A DNA stretch of 64,000 nucleotides from Porticoccaceae bacterium (GCA_021773435.1 JAJFKC010000010.1:124001-188000), one strand, 5' to 3'. Shown: positions 16,698 through 26,125, numbered from the stretch's first letter. Numbers and translations: made by a program. Notes: generated by a model not told the origin, from the sequence alone.

Positions 16698-17890
16698 TCG
16701 GTGATTTCCAGAATCAGTGAAATATTGTTACCGCCAAAAGCAAAGGAGTTGCTCATGGTACGCCGCAAGTGGTTTACCCGAGTGTTCGGCTTAACCAGGT
16801 TAATGTCGGCTAATGAAGGGTCTTGTTGGCCATCCCATAAGTGCTGGGGCAAAGTGCTGCCGGTCTGGGAAGATTGTTCAGACAGGCTCAGCCAGCAAAT
16901 ACCGGCTTCAATGGCACCCGCCGCGCCGAGGGTATGTCCGGTATAAGGCTTTGTTGAGCTACAGGGCACCTGAGTTCCGAGTATTCGTTCGACAGCGAAG
17001 CTCTCCATTTTATCGTTTTGAGCTGTCGCTGTACCGTGAAGATTGATGTAGTCGATGGCTTCAGGCTGTAACCCGGCATCCTTTAGAGCCAAAGTCATTG
17101 CTGTGGCCGCCCCTTTTCCTTCGGGGTCGGGTGCTGAAATATGATGGGCATCTGAGCATTCTCCGACACCGCTCAAGCGTATCTTTCCCGGCTTTCGAGT
17201 GAGCAGGAACAAAGCAGCACCTTCGCCGATGTTAATGCCATCTCGCGACACGCTAAAAGGTTGGCAGGGTTTGTCACTGACCGACTCAAGCGCTGAAAAG
17301 CCGTTCACCGTTAACTGACATAAAGAATCGACGCCGCCAGCAATGACCAGGTCACACATATCCATGCGCAACAGGCGTCGGGCACTGGCCAAAGCCTTGG
17401 CGCTGGACGAGCAGGCTGTAGAGATCACATAGGCAGGCCCTTTGGTGTTTAACCAGCGTGCCAGGCTATGAGCAGGGCTGATCATTTCCTGGCGAGCATA
17501 ATGAAAATCAGCGGGTAGCTTACCCTCAGCATGCCAATGGGCGATGGCTTGCTCACCTTCGGCGATACCGCTGGTGCTGGTGCCCAATACGATGCCAATA
17601 CGCAGGGGGTCGAGGTTTGAGGAGGCTTCGTCATAGGCCTCGCGGATTTTCAGCATCGCCGCCATCAAGAGCTGATTGGTGCGAGTTTGTTCGTCTTCTG
17701 GGAATTCATCGAGGGCGGGCAGGGGAGTATTCACCGCGCCTAGAGGTAGGGGTTGTCCAGGGCTGAAAACATCGGTTTCTGTCAGGCAGTCAGTGTGGCC
17801 AGTCGTTAAGCGTTCAAAAATAGTCTGGTGCTGGTCACCCAGGGCACAGACGATGCCTAAGTGATTTAGATAAACCGGCAGTGACTTCAC
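16694..17890 (-). CDS. apeO: Aryl polyene beta-ketoacyl-ACP synthase ApeO
   Basis: A 398-residue ketosynthase with Cys160 (STACSSS), His in LHGTATAQND and His in YTGHTLGAAGA. In the E. coli system ApeO is the active half of a heterodimer with the chain-length factor ApeC; here the ApeC-like gene opens the same operon at 31448. It overlaps the lipoprotein gene upstream and apeP downstream by 4 bp each, indicating tight coupling. Confidence 0.88.
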   Translation of the reverse strand: MKSLPVYLNHLGIVCALGDQHQTIFERLTTGHTDCLTETDVFSPGQPLPLGAVNTPLPALDEFPEDEQTRTNQLLMAAMLKIREAYDEASSNLDPLRIGIVLGTSTSGIAEGEQAIAHWHAEGKLPADFHYARQEMISPAHSLARWLNTKGPAYVISTACSSSAKALASARRLLRMDMCDLVIAGGVDSLCQLTVNGFSALESVSDKPCQPFSVSRDGINIGEGAALFLLTRKPGKIRLSGVGECSDAHHISAPDPEGKGAATAMTLALKDAGLQPEAIDYINLHGTATAQNDKMESFAVERILGTQVPCSSTKPYTGHTLGAAGAIEAGICWLSLSEQSSQTGSTLPQHLWDGQQDPSLADINLVKPNTRVNHLRRTMSNSFAFGGNNISLILEITE

Positions 17891-18576
17891 GGCAATACAG
17901 TCCGTTCCAGGGTTTTGATAATCAGGCGGGAGTGCAGGATGGCGTTAGTGATCTCGATGATTTCTCCGGTGCCAGTTGCTTTATCGGCTGGTGTGATATG
18001 GATGCTGAATACTTTTCTCTTGCCCAAATATAAATCGCGGTTATCCTTACTGGCAATGAAATACCAGGGGCTAGACTTTAAGTGTTGATTGATGACATCT
18101 AAAGGCCAATAACTTAACTGCAATTGAGCCAGAATCTGCCGTCCCGGCAGGGATGTCGGTAAGCGAGGCGAGTAGTCCTCGAAAAATTGCTCGCCATCAT
18201 ACCCTAGTGTCATCAGGGTCTGCCCCGAAGGGCTCAAACCGACCAGGTCGAGTCCCCGTTCACTAATCGACCATGCTACCAATAGTGATAGCGGTGCGCC
18301 GGGAATGACTTCGGCGGAACCGTAGTTTTCGGCGCTATTAGTATTGATGCCATTAGCGTCAATGCCTTTAGCTTCAATGCTTTTAGCTTCAAAATAAAGG
18401 GTCACAGACTGAGTAAGTTGCCAGTGCTGGCCGAGGCTCTGGGGCGGCAGTAGGGGTATTGATGGGGCGAGACTTATTTTTTGCGCCGTACTGCAGCCCC
18501 ATAGAATCGATAAGCTCAGTATTGCCAGGTATTTAGTGGCAAGGCGATAATTAACCAGGCGGTGGTAAAAAGACAT
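17887..18576 (-). CDS. DUF3261-type lipoprotein of the aryl polyene cluster
   Basis: A 229-residue lipoprotein. The N terminus has a signal sequence ending in a lipobox (LSILWGC), so it should be lipidated and sent to the outer membrane or periplasmic face. DUF3261 lipoproteins accompany APE clusters and probably act with the LolA-like and MMPL proteins in moving the polyene lipid outward. Residues about 60-80 contain four 5-residue units (SIEAK, GIDAN, GINTN types) from a 15-bp tandem repeat, likely a recent expansion in a surface loop. Confidence 0.78.
   Translation of the reverse strand: MSFYHRLVNYRLATKYLAILSLSILWGCSTAQKISLAPSIPLLPPQSLGQHWQLTQSVTLYFEAKSIEAKGIDANGINTNSAENYGSAEVIPGAPLSLLVAWSISERGLDLVGLSPSGQTLMTLGYDGEQFFEDYSPRLPTSLPGRQILAQLQLSYWPLDVINQHLKSSPWYFIASKDNRDLYLGKRKVFSIHITPADKATGTGEIIEITNAILHSRLIIKTLERTVLP
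18338..18397 (-). repeat. 15-bp in-frame tandem repeat in the DUF3261 lipoprotein gene
   Basis: Four 15-bp units begin at 18338, 18353, 18368 and 18383 (each starts TTAG on the plus strand). They encode five-residue repeats of the Ile-Xaa-Ala/Thr-Lys/Asn type without breaking the frame. Confidence 0.85.
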
Positions 18577-18586
18577 ATTGACGGGC

Positions 18587-19828
18587 CTAGTCAGCGGGTC
18601 TGCATAGTTCTGCCAGAGTATTTAAACGGCGTTTGCTATCTTTGACATAAGGGTTGTTTTGATCCCATGCATAACCGGCCAGGATCGAGCAAATCATCTC
18701 TCGTACCTGTTTGTTGGCGCTCCCGGGCGCGAAGATAACGTCCTGAAAGCGCCCGTCATACCAGGCCTGGACAAAAACTCTGAAGGTGTCCACGCCGCCC
18801 TGTAAGGGTGCTGCATAATCTGCCGCCCAATCGACCCTTTCACCCTGCAATTGACGATCCAGAGCTGCGGCCGCGAGGCTGGCCGACTTCATGGCAATGG
18901 TCACACCGGAAGAAAATACCGGATCTAAAAATTCACCGGCATTGCCGAGCAGTGCATAGCCTGGCCCCCATAGATTGGAGACGGCGCTAGCGTAGCCACT
19001 CATTTGTTTCGCCGGAGTGTCGAATTTAGCTCGGTCTAGCAAGGGTGAGAAGGTGGGTTCATCGGCAACAATAGTTTGCAGTTGCCGATTGATATCCTGG
19101 TTGCCACCGCTGAAGAAAGCATCGTGGGCAACAACGCCGATAGAGCTACGCCCGTTGGCGAAGGGAATCAACCAGAACCAGACGTCGGTATTGGCATGCT
19201 GAATGGTAATCCGTATTTTATCGCGGTCGAATTGCTCAGCGTCGATATTATCTTCGATGTGAGTAAATAAAGAGGTTCGGGACGGAAAGTCACTGGGACG
19301 ATCCAGCTTGAGTAAACGTGGCAGAACCCGACCAAAACCACTGGCATCAAGGATGAAGCCTGCATGGACTTGGTAGGCTTGCTTAGTGCTGTTGAGAATA
19401 CTGAGTATGGGTGTCGGGCCATTGAGATCGACATCAACTAATTCGTGGCCCCATGAAATAGTCACTCCTTGCCGCTCGACTTCCTCTGCGAGAATCTGAT
19501 CGAAAGGTGCGCGCAGCACCTGATAGGTGGTTCCCCAACCCGCTGAAAATTTTTCGCGAAAGTCAAAATCAGAGTATTCGTCGCGGCGCACAAAAGCGGC
19601 ACCGTGTTTAAATTGAAAATGGCAGGTACTCGCGGCGGCGTGTACTGCATCAAGCAAATTAGCTTCTGCCAAAAATTCCATGCATTGGGGCAGCAGGCTT
19701 TCACCGATCGAAAAGCGGGGAAAGTGATCCCGTTCAATAATATGTACGCGATGGCCTTTTGCATGCAACAGGGCCGCTGCCACACAACCGGCTGGCCCGG
19801 CACCGATGATAACGACGTCATAATCCAT
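18587..19828 (-). CDS. FAD-dependent halogenase-like oxidoreductase of the aryl polyene cluster
   Basis: About 413 residues from ATG 19828 (GGAGG just upstream; another ATG at 19843 overlaps the previous stop). It has an N-terminal GAGPAG FAD loop, then IGESLLP. A WxWxIP motif (WFWLIP, about residues 217-222) is characteristic of flavin-dependent halogenases, and a Lys near residue 74 (FQFKHGA) aligns by eye with the catalytic Lys of that family. Xanthomonadin-type aryl polyenes are brominated, so a ring halogenase fits. It could instead be a related reductase or hydroxylase, because many such proteins share the fold. It follows the MMPL gene in one operon. Confidence 0.78.
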   Translation of the reverse strand: MDYDVVIIGAGPAGCVAAALLHAKGHRVHIIERDHFPRFSIGESLLPQCMEFLAEANLLDAVHAAASTCHFQFKHGAAFVRRDEYSDFDFREKFSAGWGTTYQVLRAPFDQILAEEVERQGVTISWGHELVDVDLNGPTPILSILNSTKQAYQVHAGFILDASGFGRVLPRLLKLDRPSDFPSRTSLFTHIEDNIDAEQFDRDKIRITIQHANTDVWFWLIPFANGRSSIGVVAHDAFFSGGNQDINRQLQTIVADEPTFSPLLDRAKFDTPAKQMSGYASAVSNLWGPGYALLGNAGEFLDPVFSSGVTIAMKSASLAAAALDRQLQGERVDWAADYAAPLQGGVDTFRVFVQAWYDGRFQDVIFAPGSANKQVREMICSILAGYAWDQNNPYVKDSKRRLNTLAELCRPAD

Positions 19829-19839
19829 TTTGCCTCCAC

Positions 19840-22299
19840 TCATACGGGCTTGCTGTCTTCTGTCTGGCTCTGGTCACCTTGACTCCGACCATGTTGCCCC
19901 CGATCTTGATGACCATGAGCCTTAATAAAACAAGGCGCTAATAGCCATACGCAGATGATACCCAAAAGTACTGTGACACCAAAATAATGTAGCACCGGAG
20001 TGGAACTTAGGGCTAACAAACCAAAGGCTAACAGAGTGGTCAGCGATGACAGAGTAACGGCCAGCCAGGTATAGGGGCTGCTGTTGCCCGTTCGTGAATC
20101 GTCCTGTAAAAAAATACTGGCATCGAGACCAATACCCAACACCAATAGCAGGGCCAGGCTGTGGAAAATTGTAATGGCCGCACCGGTAATTTGTAGCAGG
20201 CTCATTACCAGCAAGCTAGCCAGAGCAGGGGCCGCGAGTACCCGCCACGCGTCGCGACCATAGCGTAATGTGGCAAGGACAAGTACCAGACCGTAGGCGA
20301 GTAGTAACCAGCGCAGCAATTGTTCTCGATAATCGCTGAGTAAATTGGAAATATCGCTTACCCGATCAACAAGTTCTACTCCATCAAGCGTGTTTGCCAT
20401 TAGCGCTAATGCTTCGATGGCACGGGTATCTCTGATGCCAAACAGAGTGATGGTCGAATAATAATCGCCTTTGAATTCACCGATCCACAGGTGAGCGGCG
20501 AGTTCACCGATGTCACTGTCCTGCCAATCTTTAACCCGTAGCAGCGTTATCGGTACATCGTGATAACTTTGCCGCGCCTGGGATTCCAGCGCCGGGAAAT
20601 TTACGCTGTTTACCAGCCGATGCAATTGCCCCTGAGGCGCGTAGACTTTGGCGTCTAGCAGTGCCCGGTTATCGAGCTGCCGTTGTTCAGAGGGCAGATA
20701 TTGGGAGGTGGCCATAAAGCCGGTGATTAAGCCTTTATCGATAGCCTGGGAGAGTTTTTCTGAATAAGACTCTTCGCGTTGCAGGAGGGCTTCTTCGCTA
20801 TCTGCCTTTAGTACCAGGTATTGGGCTGGGCTGGCAGCTTTTAGTAAAGTTTGAACAGTAATGTCTTCTTCCAGAAGCTCAGGCGGTGATGTCTGTAGTA
20901 GACGAATATCGTCATTCGTTTTTATGTTGGCAACAACAACAATTAAGCCAATGCTCAAAATGGTCAGGACAATCTTTACCCACATCGAATCCACTTTTGG
21001 CCAACGGCTTTGCCACTGACGCAGTTGATGGATGAGCACGGGATTAAAATTGATGGGCTTTCGGCCTTGTAATAAGGGCAACCAGAACAGCACGGTTAGC
21101 CATGCTCCGATTAAACCAATCACCGAAAAAACTGCCATTTGACGGAGACCCGGAAACGGGGCCATACCCTGAGCGGCATAGGCTAAAACACTCGATACCA
21201 GACCCATAGTCAAGCTGGGTAGAATAATGGGTAAGACGGGGCGGCACAGACCCTGATTATATAGACCCTTATTAGACAGATCTTTGCGATCGGTATTTTC
21301 ATGATTGTGTGCACATAAAAAATGCAGGACATAATCAATGGCAACACCGACCAGACCAGCACCAAAGGCCAGGGTAATCAGGTGTACTCTGTCGAATAAA
21401 ACCAGGCTCAGTGTCAGCGCAATAAGGCAGCCGACGACGAGGGGAACAAACGCCAAAGCAACTGTGCGGACGCGCTGAAAACAGACAAAAAGTAATAATA
21501 GAATACCCAGGGCAGAGCCAATGCCGATGGTGGATATTTCGCCGATGGCTTGTTCAGCTCCGTGGGCGGCATGCAAAATCAGACCGGAGCTTAATAGCTG
21601 GCTTTCTGGTGGCAACGCGGTTTGGGCCTCAAGCAATGTGGCCATAACCTGCTGTTGATAACCTATGTCATAAGGGTTTTCTGACAACTCGGCGGATATC
21701 AGCCGATAGTGCTGAGCGGCTTCGGAACGGGTCAACCAGCCGTCTTCCAGAGAGAAGGGCAGTCTGGGCGTCACCGCTAAGCGCCACTGGAAAAATAGCT
21801 GTAGGGGATCTTCAATTAGCTGGGCACCGACCACAGATGCCAGAGGGCTGTACAGGCGGCCCAGACTCTCTTCAACCAGCGATGGGTCATCGGCCTGTAA
21901 ACGCCGGCGACTTTCGGCGCTGAGTAATTGATAGCGCTGATTCTGGTAGAATTGTTGCCATGAGTCCTTCGGCAAAGTGGTAATTTTCCCCTGTACTCGA
22001 GAAAACAGTTGGCTGTTTTTCAAGGCTTCAGTAAAGGCCTGTGCCGCGTCGGCGCTGCGCGATTTATCACTATCCTCAAGCAGAAACACCATTCGCCGAT
22101 CCGTGGCGTCGGTGAGATGCCTGGTCGCCAGGGATTGGGCTATGGAATGCTCACTCTCTGGCAGTAGCGTCATGACACTGCTATCAAATTGGTAACCCCG
22201 GCTCAGGGTCAGGTAAAGATAAATAAGGCAAGCGAGTACCACCATCGTCCACAACGAGAACAGGCGTTTAGCGTTTTGATGGCTGGGTGCTGGGGGCAT
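19840..22299 (-). CDS. MMPL-family (RND superfamily) exporter of the aryl polyene cluster
   Basis: An 819-residue inner-membrane transporter with two repeats. Each has one TM helix, a large periplasmic loop and about five TM helices, as in MMPL lipid exporters. Segments such as FGAGLVGVAIDYVLHFLCAH and LLLVLGIGLDASIFLQDD mark the TM4 proton-relay regions. It probably moves the finished aryl polyene lipid across the inner membrane to the LolA-like carrier. It corresponds by position to ApeM. A 15-bp tandem repeat at 21248-21292 lengthens a cytoplasmic loop, and the C-terminal tail is rich in Gln, Gly and His. Confidence 0.87.
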   Translation of the reverse strand: MPPAPSHQNAKRLFSLWTMVVLACLIYLYLTLSRGYQFDSSVMTLLPESEHSIAQSLATRHLTDATDRRMVFLLEDSDKSRSADAAQAFTEALKNSQLFSRVQGKITTLPKDSWQQFYQNQRYQLLSAESRRRLQADDPSLVEESLGRLYSPLASVVGAQLIEDPLQLFFQWRLAVTPRLPFSLEDGWLTRSEAAQHYRLISAELSENPYDIGYQQQVMATLLEAQTALPPESQLLSSGLILHAAHGAEQAIGEISTIGIGSALGILLLLFVCFQRVRTVALAFVPLVVGCLIALTLSLVLFDRVHLITLAFGAGLVGVAIDYVLHFLCAHNHENTDRKDLSNKGLYNQGLCRPVLPIILPSLTMGLVSSVLAYAAQGMAPFPGLRQMAVFSVIGLIGAWLTVLFWLPLLQGRKPINFNPVLIHQLRQWQSRWPKVDSMWVKIVLTILSIGLIVVVANIKTNDDIRLLQTSPPELLEEDITVQTLLKAASPAQYLVLKADSEEALLQREESYSEKLSQAIDKGLITGFMATSQYLPSEQRQLDNRALLDAKVYAPQGQLHRLVNSVNFPALESQARQSYHDVPITLLRVKDWQDSDIGELAAHLWIGEFKGDYYSTITLFGIRDTRAIEALALMANTLDGVELVDRVSDISNLLSDYREQLLRWLLLAYGLVLVLATLRYGRDAWRVLAAPALASLLVMSLLQITGAAITIFHSLALLLVLGIGLDASIFLQDDSRTGNSSPYTWLAVTLSSLTTLLAFGLLALSSTPVLHYFGVTVLLGIICVWLLAPCFIKAHGHQDRGQHGRSQGDQSQTEDSKPV
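21248..21292 (-). repeat. 15-bp in-frame tandem repeat in the MMPL exporter gene
   Basis: Three 15-bp units start at 21248, 21263 and 21278 (AGACCCTGATTATAT type). They encode NQGLY/NKGLS-like five-residue units in a loop between membrane helices; the third unit is degenerate. Confidence 0.75.
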
Positions 22300-22351
22300 T
22301 TTTTCTTATGCTTATTGTTTGAATATGGCTGTAATAAATTGGCGTTAAAAA

Positions 22352-23098
22352 TCAGAGCATGGTAAATGCCAATTCGGTACGCTCATTGGCGGATTCAAAC
22401 ATGACCAGTTTTTCAAGCTGGTTTTGACCTTCGAGAGTAATACGTTTAATCATCTCTTTGAGCACCTGATCCCTGGGTGTCAGTGTTAATGTCCAGCGCA
22501 TATTTTTGCCGGCATCATTATTCTCAGTAATCTGCTTATTGATGTGCCCATCCATGTGCTCGTCAATATGCGTATTAATAGCCCCTTCAATAAAAAAATA
22601 ACTTTCCAATGATGGCCAGTCAAAGGATAAAGCCGCCTGTATAACCTGTCCGATAATAACGACTCCGGGCTGGTCATTGCTTATCTGCCAAACCTCCTGG
22701 CCATTTTGATTTTGACGTATGCCTTCGTCGTCAAAGACCATGCGGCTTGCTAGCGGCTCAATCACCAACCATTCGAGGCCCGACTTTTTATCCATACGGA
22801 AACGGCCGCTGGAGAGTAGAGGTTGGGGAAGTACGGCGATAAATTTACGTTGTTCAAATAGCCCTGCGATACTTTCTCCAATATCAACCTGGGCGGTGAT
22901 GGCGTTTAATAAAGTTCGTTGCTCTGTCGTGTCAGCAATGCTCGGACTGGTTGTGGCGGGACTAAGTCGAAGGGCTGCATCTTGAGTTGGGGCAGTGTCA
23001 GCCCTGGCGTATTGAATAGCACCAACATAAGTGGTTAAAACCATAAAGCCGATCAGGTGAAAAAATCTGAGCGTAAGTAAATTGGCGTAGAAATTCAC
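22352..23098 (-). CDS. LolA-like periplasmic lipoprotein carrier of the aryl polyene cluster
   Basis: A 248-residue exported protein with an N-terminal signal peptide (hydrophobic FFHLIGFMVLTTYVGA, cleavage near ARADT). The middle region (GLFEQRKFIAVLPQPLLSSG then LVIEPLASRMVFDDEGI) is the half-barrel LolA-like fold found in APE clusters, position of ApeL. It would carry the hydrophobic polyene lipid across the periplasm. It has a His/Asp/Ile-rich insertion at about residues 173-188 from a 12-bp tandem repeat. It overlaps the thioesterase gene upstream by 4 bp. Confidence 0.8.
   Translation of the reverse strand: MNFYANLLTLRFFHLIGFMVLTTYVGAIQYARADTAPTQDAALRLSPATTSPSIADTTEQRTLLNAITAQVDIGESIAGLFEQRKFIAVLPQPLLSSGRFRMDKKSGLEWLVIEPLASRMVFDDEGIRQNQNGQEVWQISNDQPGVVIIGQVIQAALSFDWPSLESYFFIEGAINTHIDEHMDGHINKQITENNDAGKNMRWTLTLTPRDQVLKEMIKRITLEGQNQLEKLVMFESANERTELAFTML
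22532..22579 (-). repeat. 12-bp in-frame tandem repeat in the LolA-like gene
   Basis: Four 12-bp units start at 22532, 22544, 22556 and 22568. They encode four-residue units of the form HIDE, HMDG, HINK, placed in the middle of the LolA-like fold. Confidence 0.78.
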
Positions 23099-23502
23099 GC
23101 CATGAAACCCAGTTTTTCAAACAGAATGGCTGGTGATTCGAGACACATTTCTTCGGTGCTCATATCTACAGCTACCTGGATGGTATAGCCTCGGGTCAGA
23201 CGTTTTGAGGTCAGGCTGTCGCGGATCTCGTAATCTATTTTGAGGCGGTTTTCCCATTCACTGATCGCTGCTTTTACGGTGATTTTCTGGTTGAAAACAG
23301 TGGGTCCTGGATAGCGGATACGGAGATCGATGACCGGCCAGGCATAGCCTGAGTTCTTCATTTGCAAGTAGTTGTAATCAATTTTGTCAAAGAGCACACA
23401 GCGGGCCAATTCAAAATATTTTACATAGTGGCCGTGCCAGGTAATGGCCATCATGTCTACATCGTGAAAAGGAATAGTGAGTTCGACCTCAGCTTCATGC
23501 AT
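23095..23502 (-). CDS. Acyl-CoA/ACP thioesterase, 4HBT hotdog family
   Basis: A protein of about 135 residues from ATG 23502. Earlier in-frame starts exist but lie inside the ammonia lyase gene, and the family begins here (MHEAEVELTIPFHDVDMM). The motif FHDVDMMAITWHGHYVKYFE is the 4HBT active-site helix region, with the second Asp as likely catalytic residue. It occupies the place of ApeK and may remove stalled chains or release the polyene for transfer. It overlaps the lyase stop by 8 bp. Confidence 0.82.
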   Translation of the reverse strand: MHEAEVELTIPFHDVDMMAITWHGHYVKYFELARCVLFDKIDYNYLQMKNSGYAWPVIDLRIRYPGPTVFNQKITVKAAISEWENRLKIDYEIRDSLTSKRLTRGYTIQVAVDMSTEEMCLESPAILFEKLGFMA

Positions 23503-25039
23503 CGCCAGTCTCCGGGTAAAGAACCCATGCCTGACCCTGGATGGCCTTAACGATGGCGTGTAATTCTGTGTCCAGGGCGCGATCCTCATTTAAAAATGGG
23601 CTGATGTCTCGAACCGATTTGAACATGCTTAAAATGTCCGGGGTGAGTGTGTCAAAGGACAAGTCTTTTTGTCGAATTCTGAGTTCAAGGCCCTGGCAGG
23701 CACTTAATAAAGCAGCGCTTGCGACCTGTTCAGTGAGTTGTAAAACGCGTAAACAGTCCCGTGCAGCGATGGTGCCCATACTGACTTTGTCCTGGTTGTG
23801 GCACTCAGTTGAGCGGGAAAACACACTGGCAGGCATGGTTTGTTTGAGTGCTTCGGCAGTCCAGGCTGATGAGGCGATTTGCACGGCTTTGAAACCATGA
23901 TTAATGACACTCCGAGACCCTTCGGCCCCGGATAGATTAGCGGGCAGACCATGATTAAATTTGGTATCGACCATCAAGGCAATTTGTCGATCCAGTAAAT
24001 CAGCGGTATTGGCGGTGGTGTTTTTAAGGGTGTCCATGACCAGTGCAATATGCCCACCATAAAAGTGGCCGCCGTGGAGCACGTGTTCGCCTTCGCTATC
24101 GATAATAGGGTTGTCGTTGGCACTATTGAGTTCGTTCTCTATTAACTGCCTGGCCCAGGGCGCGGTGTCTTCCATCACGCCAATAACATGAGGCGCGCAA
24201 CGCAGGGAATAGCGATCCTGCAAGCGTTTCGGGTTTCTGGGTGATTCGCCTACGGGTAGATCCTGACGCAACCAACTAGCGACTTTTTGTAAACCGGGGT
24301 GGGGTTTGACCCGAAATAAAATATCGTCAAAGTGGTGGGCATTACCGTCGGTCGCCAGTGTTGTTATTGCCGTAAGCCGCGTGGCTAATTTGGCCAGGTA
24401 ATCAGCACGGTTATAGACCATGCAGGCCAGGCCAGTCATCACGGCCGTGCCATTCATAATGGCCAGGCCTTCTTTAGGTCGTAACACCAGTGGTTTGATC
24501 GCCAATGTTCTAAATATTTCGTGAGCCTCTTTTATTTCGCGCTGGTAGAGGACCTTTCGTTCGCCACAAAGCACAGCGGCCACATAAGATAGCGGCGTGA
24601 GATCGCCACTGGCACCCACTGATCCCTCTTCAGGAATCAGTGGCAGTATGTCGTGCTGTAATAACAGAGTGAGTTGTTCGAGGAGTGCATAGCTGACCCC
24701 CGAATAACCCCGGCACAGAGATGCCAGGCGTGTCGCCAATACTGCCCGGGTCATTTCTGGACTCAGGTAGGCACCCATACCGCAACCATGGAAGGTGTAG
24801 AGATGTTTCGGCAGTTCGCCGACCAGATCCGGGGGAATGGTGACCGTGCAGGAATCACCATAACCGGTAGTGACACCATAAATTGCACCATCTTCGATCA
24901 GTAAGCGGTCGAGAAATTCACTGCCTTTGTCAATGCGTGTCCGAAATTCCGTGTTCGCGCTAAGCTGTATATCGTCCTTCGTCAGGGCGATGGCAACAAT
25001 ATCCTCTATTTGCAGGGGTGAACCGTCAAAAGTGACCAT
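23495..25039 (-). CDS. Aromatic amino acid ammonia lyase (HAL/PAL/TAL family)
   Basis: A 514-residue lyase. The Ala143-Ser144-Gly145 triad in GSVGASGDLTPL forms the MIO prosthetic group, and Tyr54 is in YGVTTGYGDS. In this context it should deaminate tyrosine or phenylalanine to 4-coumarate or cinnamate, the aryl starter. The substrate-selectivity pair (LYTFHGCG) appears to be Phe83-His84, unlike His-Leu of classic TAL or Ser-His of histidine lyases. It lies between the lysophospholipid-type acyltransferase and the thioesterase on the same strand, with a 153-bp gap upstream that may hold an internal promoter. Confidence 0.88.
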   Translation of the reverse strand: MVTFDGSPLQIEDIVAIALTKDDIQLSANTEFRTRIDKGSEFLDRLLIEDGAIYGVTTGYGDSCTVTIPPDLVGELPKHLYTFHGCGMGAYLSPEMTRAVLATRLASLCRGYSGVSYALLEQLTLLLQHDILPLIPEEGSVGASGDLTPLSYVAAVLCGERKVLYQREIKEAHEIFRTLAIKPLVLRPKEGLAIMNGTAVMTGLACMVYNRADYLAKLATRLTAITTLATDGNAHHFDDILFRVKPHPGLQKVASWLRQDLPVGESPRNPKRLQDRYSLRCAPHVIGVMEDTAPWARQLIENELNSANDNPIIDSEGEHVLHGGHFYGGHIALVMDTLKNTTANTADLLDRQIALMVDTKFNHGLPANLSGAEGSRSVINHGFKAVQIASSAWTAEALKQTMPASVFSRSTECHNQDKVSMGTIAARDCLRVLQLTEQVASAALLSACQGLELRIRQKDLSFDTLTPDILSMFKSVRDISPFLNEDRALDTELHAIVKAIQGQAWVLYPETGDA

Positions 25040-25192
25040 ATTAAGTGTTGTTTATCTCTAGTTTAGTGAATGGAAAAACCTTCAAAAACGGATGGTCGAG
25101 CTTAGCGTGTGCTTTTTTCTCAAGGCCAGCTTTCTTTATTTACGGGCATTATTATAAATAAGGTTTCGATTAGCGTAGCACTGGGCTGAAGA

Positions 25193-26125
25193 TTATTCAG
25201 AGTTTTCAGATTGAGGCTCCCAATAATTATAAAAATTATTCCACTGCAAAGGAAAGCGGGTGGCGTAATGAGTCAGGCGTTCAGCGTATTTTTGTGCCCA
25301 CTGAGACACATCTGCCTCTCTGGTTTTCCGCGATAACCGTATTTTTTCGGCAAAGGCTTCAAAAAATATTTGATAGCCTTTGCAGTCTCTTACACAAAAC
25401 ATTAAATATACCGGACAACGCAATACCGAGGCGAGAATATAAGGTCCCTGGGGAAACCGGGCCAGGCTGTCTAAAAAATTAGCGCTAGTTTGCCTGCCGC
25501 CGCCTATGGGTATGCGATCCCCGGATGTGGCAATCACCTCTCCGGCATCGATCTTTTCCTGTAGCAGTATGGCTGTGGCGGGTGTGACTTCAGTCACCTG
25601 AATCAGGTTGAGGTGATTGTCGTTATCGATTTGTTTCATCAGACGGTTAAATTTTTCTGCTTCTGTAGAGTGCACCAAAATATTCAATTTGACCGCGTGA
25701 CTGGCGTTTAACAGGGCACGACATATTTCAAGATTGCCGAGGTGGGAAACGATGACCAGTGCCCCGCAGCCTTTATCCATCAGCTTTAAGAAATCATCTC
25801 GCTGATGAAAGGCGACGTTGTCGTAGTTAAACGCGCCACTCCAGGCCGCTAATCTGTCGAGTAAATTGCGCGTGAATTGTAAGAAGTGTTTGAAACTCCA
25901 ATAGCTTAAATTAGCATTTTCCGGAATGCCGCCACAGGCTTTGACTCGATTGAGATAGTCCAGGGAGGCCTGGCGAGCAGACTTTCTAGTCAGGAAGAAA
26001 TACAGGACGACAGGATAGGAGCACAGCTTTAAGGCCCACCAGCCGATCCAACGGTGGACGAAGAACATAAATTTTAAGCCAACAACAGCGCCTGCTTCCT
26101 GCACTTGAGACCAATGCCTGGCCAT
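25193..26125 (-). CDS. LpxL/HtrB-like lipid acyltransferase of the aryl polyene cluster
   Basis: A 310-residue membrane-associated protein with an HX4E active-site motif (His128 and Glu133 in SHLGNLEI), as in LpxL/LpxM late acyltransferases. An N-terminal hydrophobic helix (about 14-45) anchors it. In several APE clusters this domain is fused behind the glycosyltransferase as ApeJ; here it is a separate gene 12 bp downstream. It probably attaches the polyene acyl chain to a glycolipid core. Confidence 0.82.
   Translation of the reverse strand: MARHWSQVQEAGAVVGLKFMFFVHRWIGWWALKLCSYPVVLYFFLTRKSARQASLDYLNRVKACGGIPENANLSYWSFKHFLQFTRNLLDRLAAWSGAFNYDNVAFHQRDDFLKLMDKGCGALVIVSHLGNLEICRALLNASHAVKLNILVHSTEAEKFNRLMKQIDNDNHLNLIQVTEVTPATAILLQEKIDAGEVIATSGDRIPIGGGRQTSANFLDSLARFPQGPYILASVLRCPVYLMFCVRDCKGYQIFFEAFAEKIRLSRKTREADVSQWAQKYAERLTHYATRFPLQWNNFYNYWEPQSENSE

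Noticed and set aside
19855-19920. Possible further 15-bp repeat in the Gln/Gly-rich tail of the MMPL exporter
   Set aside because: Units are too degenerate to separate from simple compositional bias.
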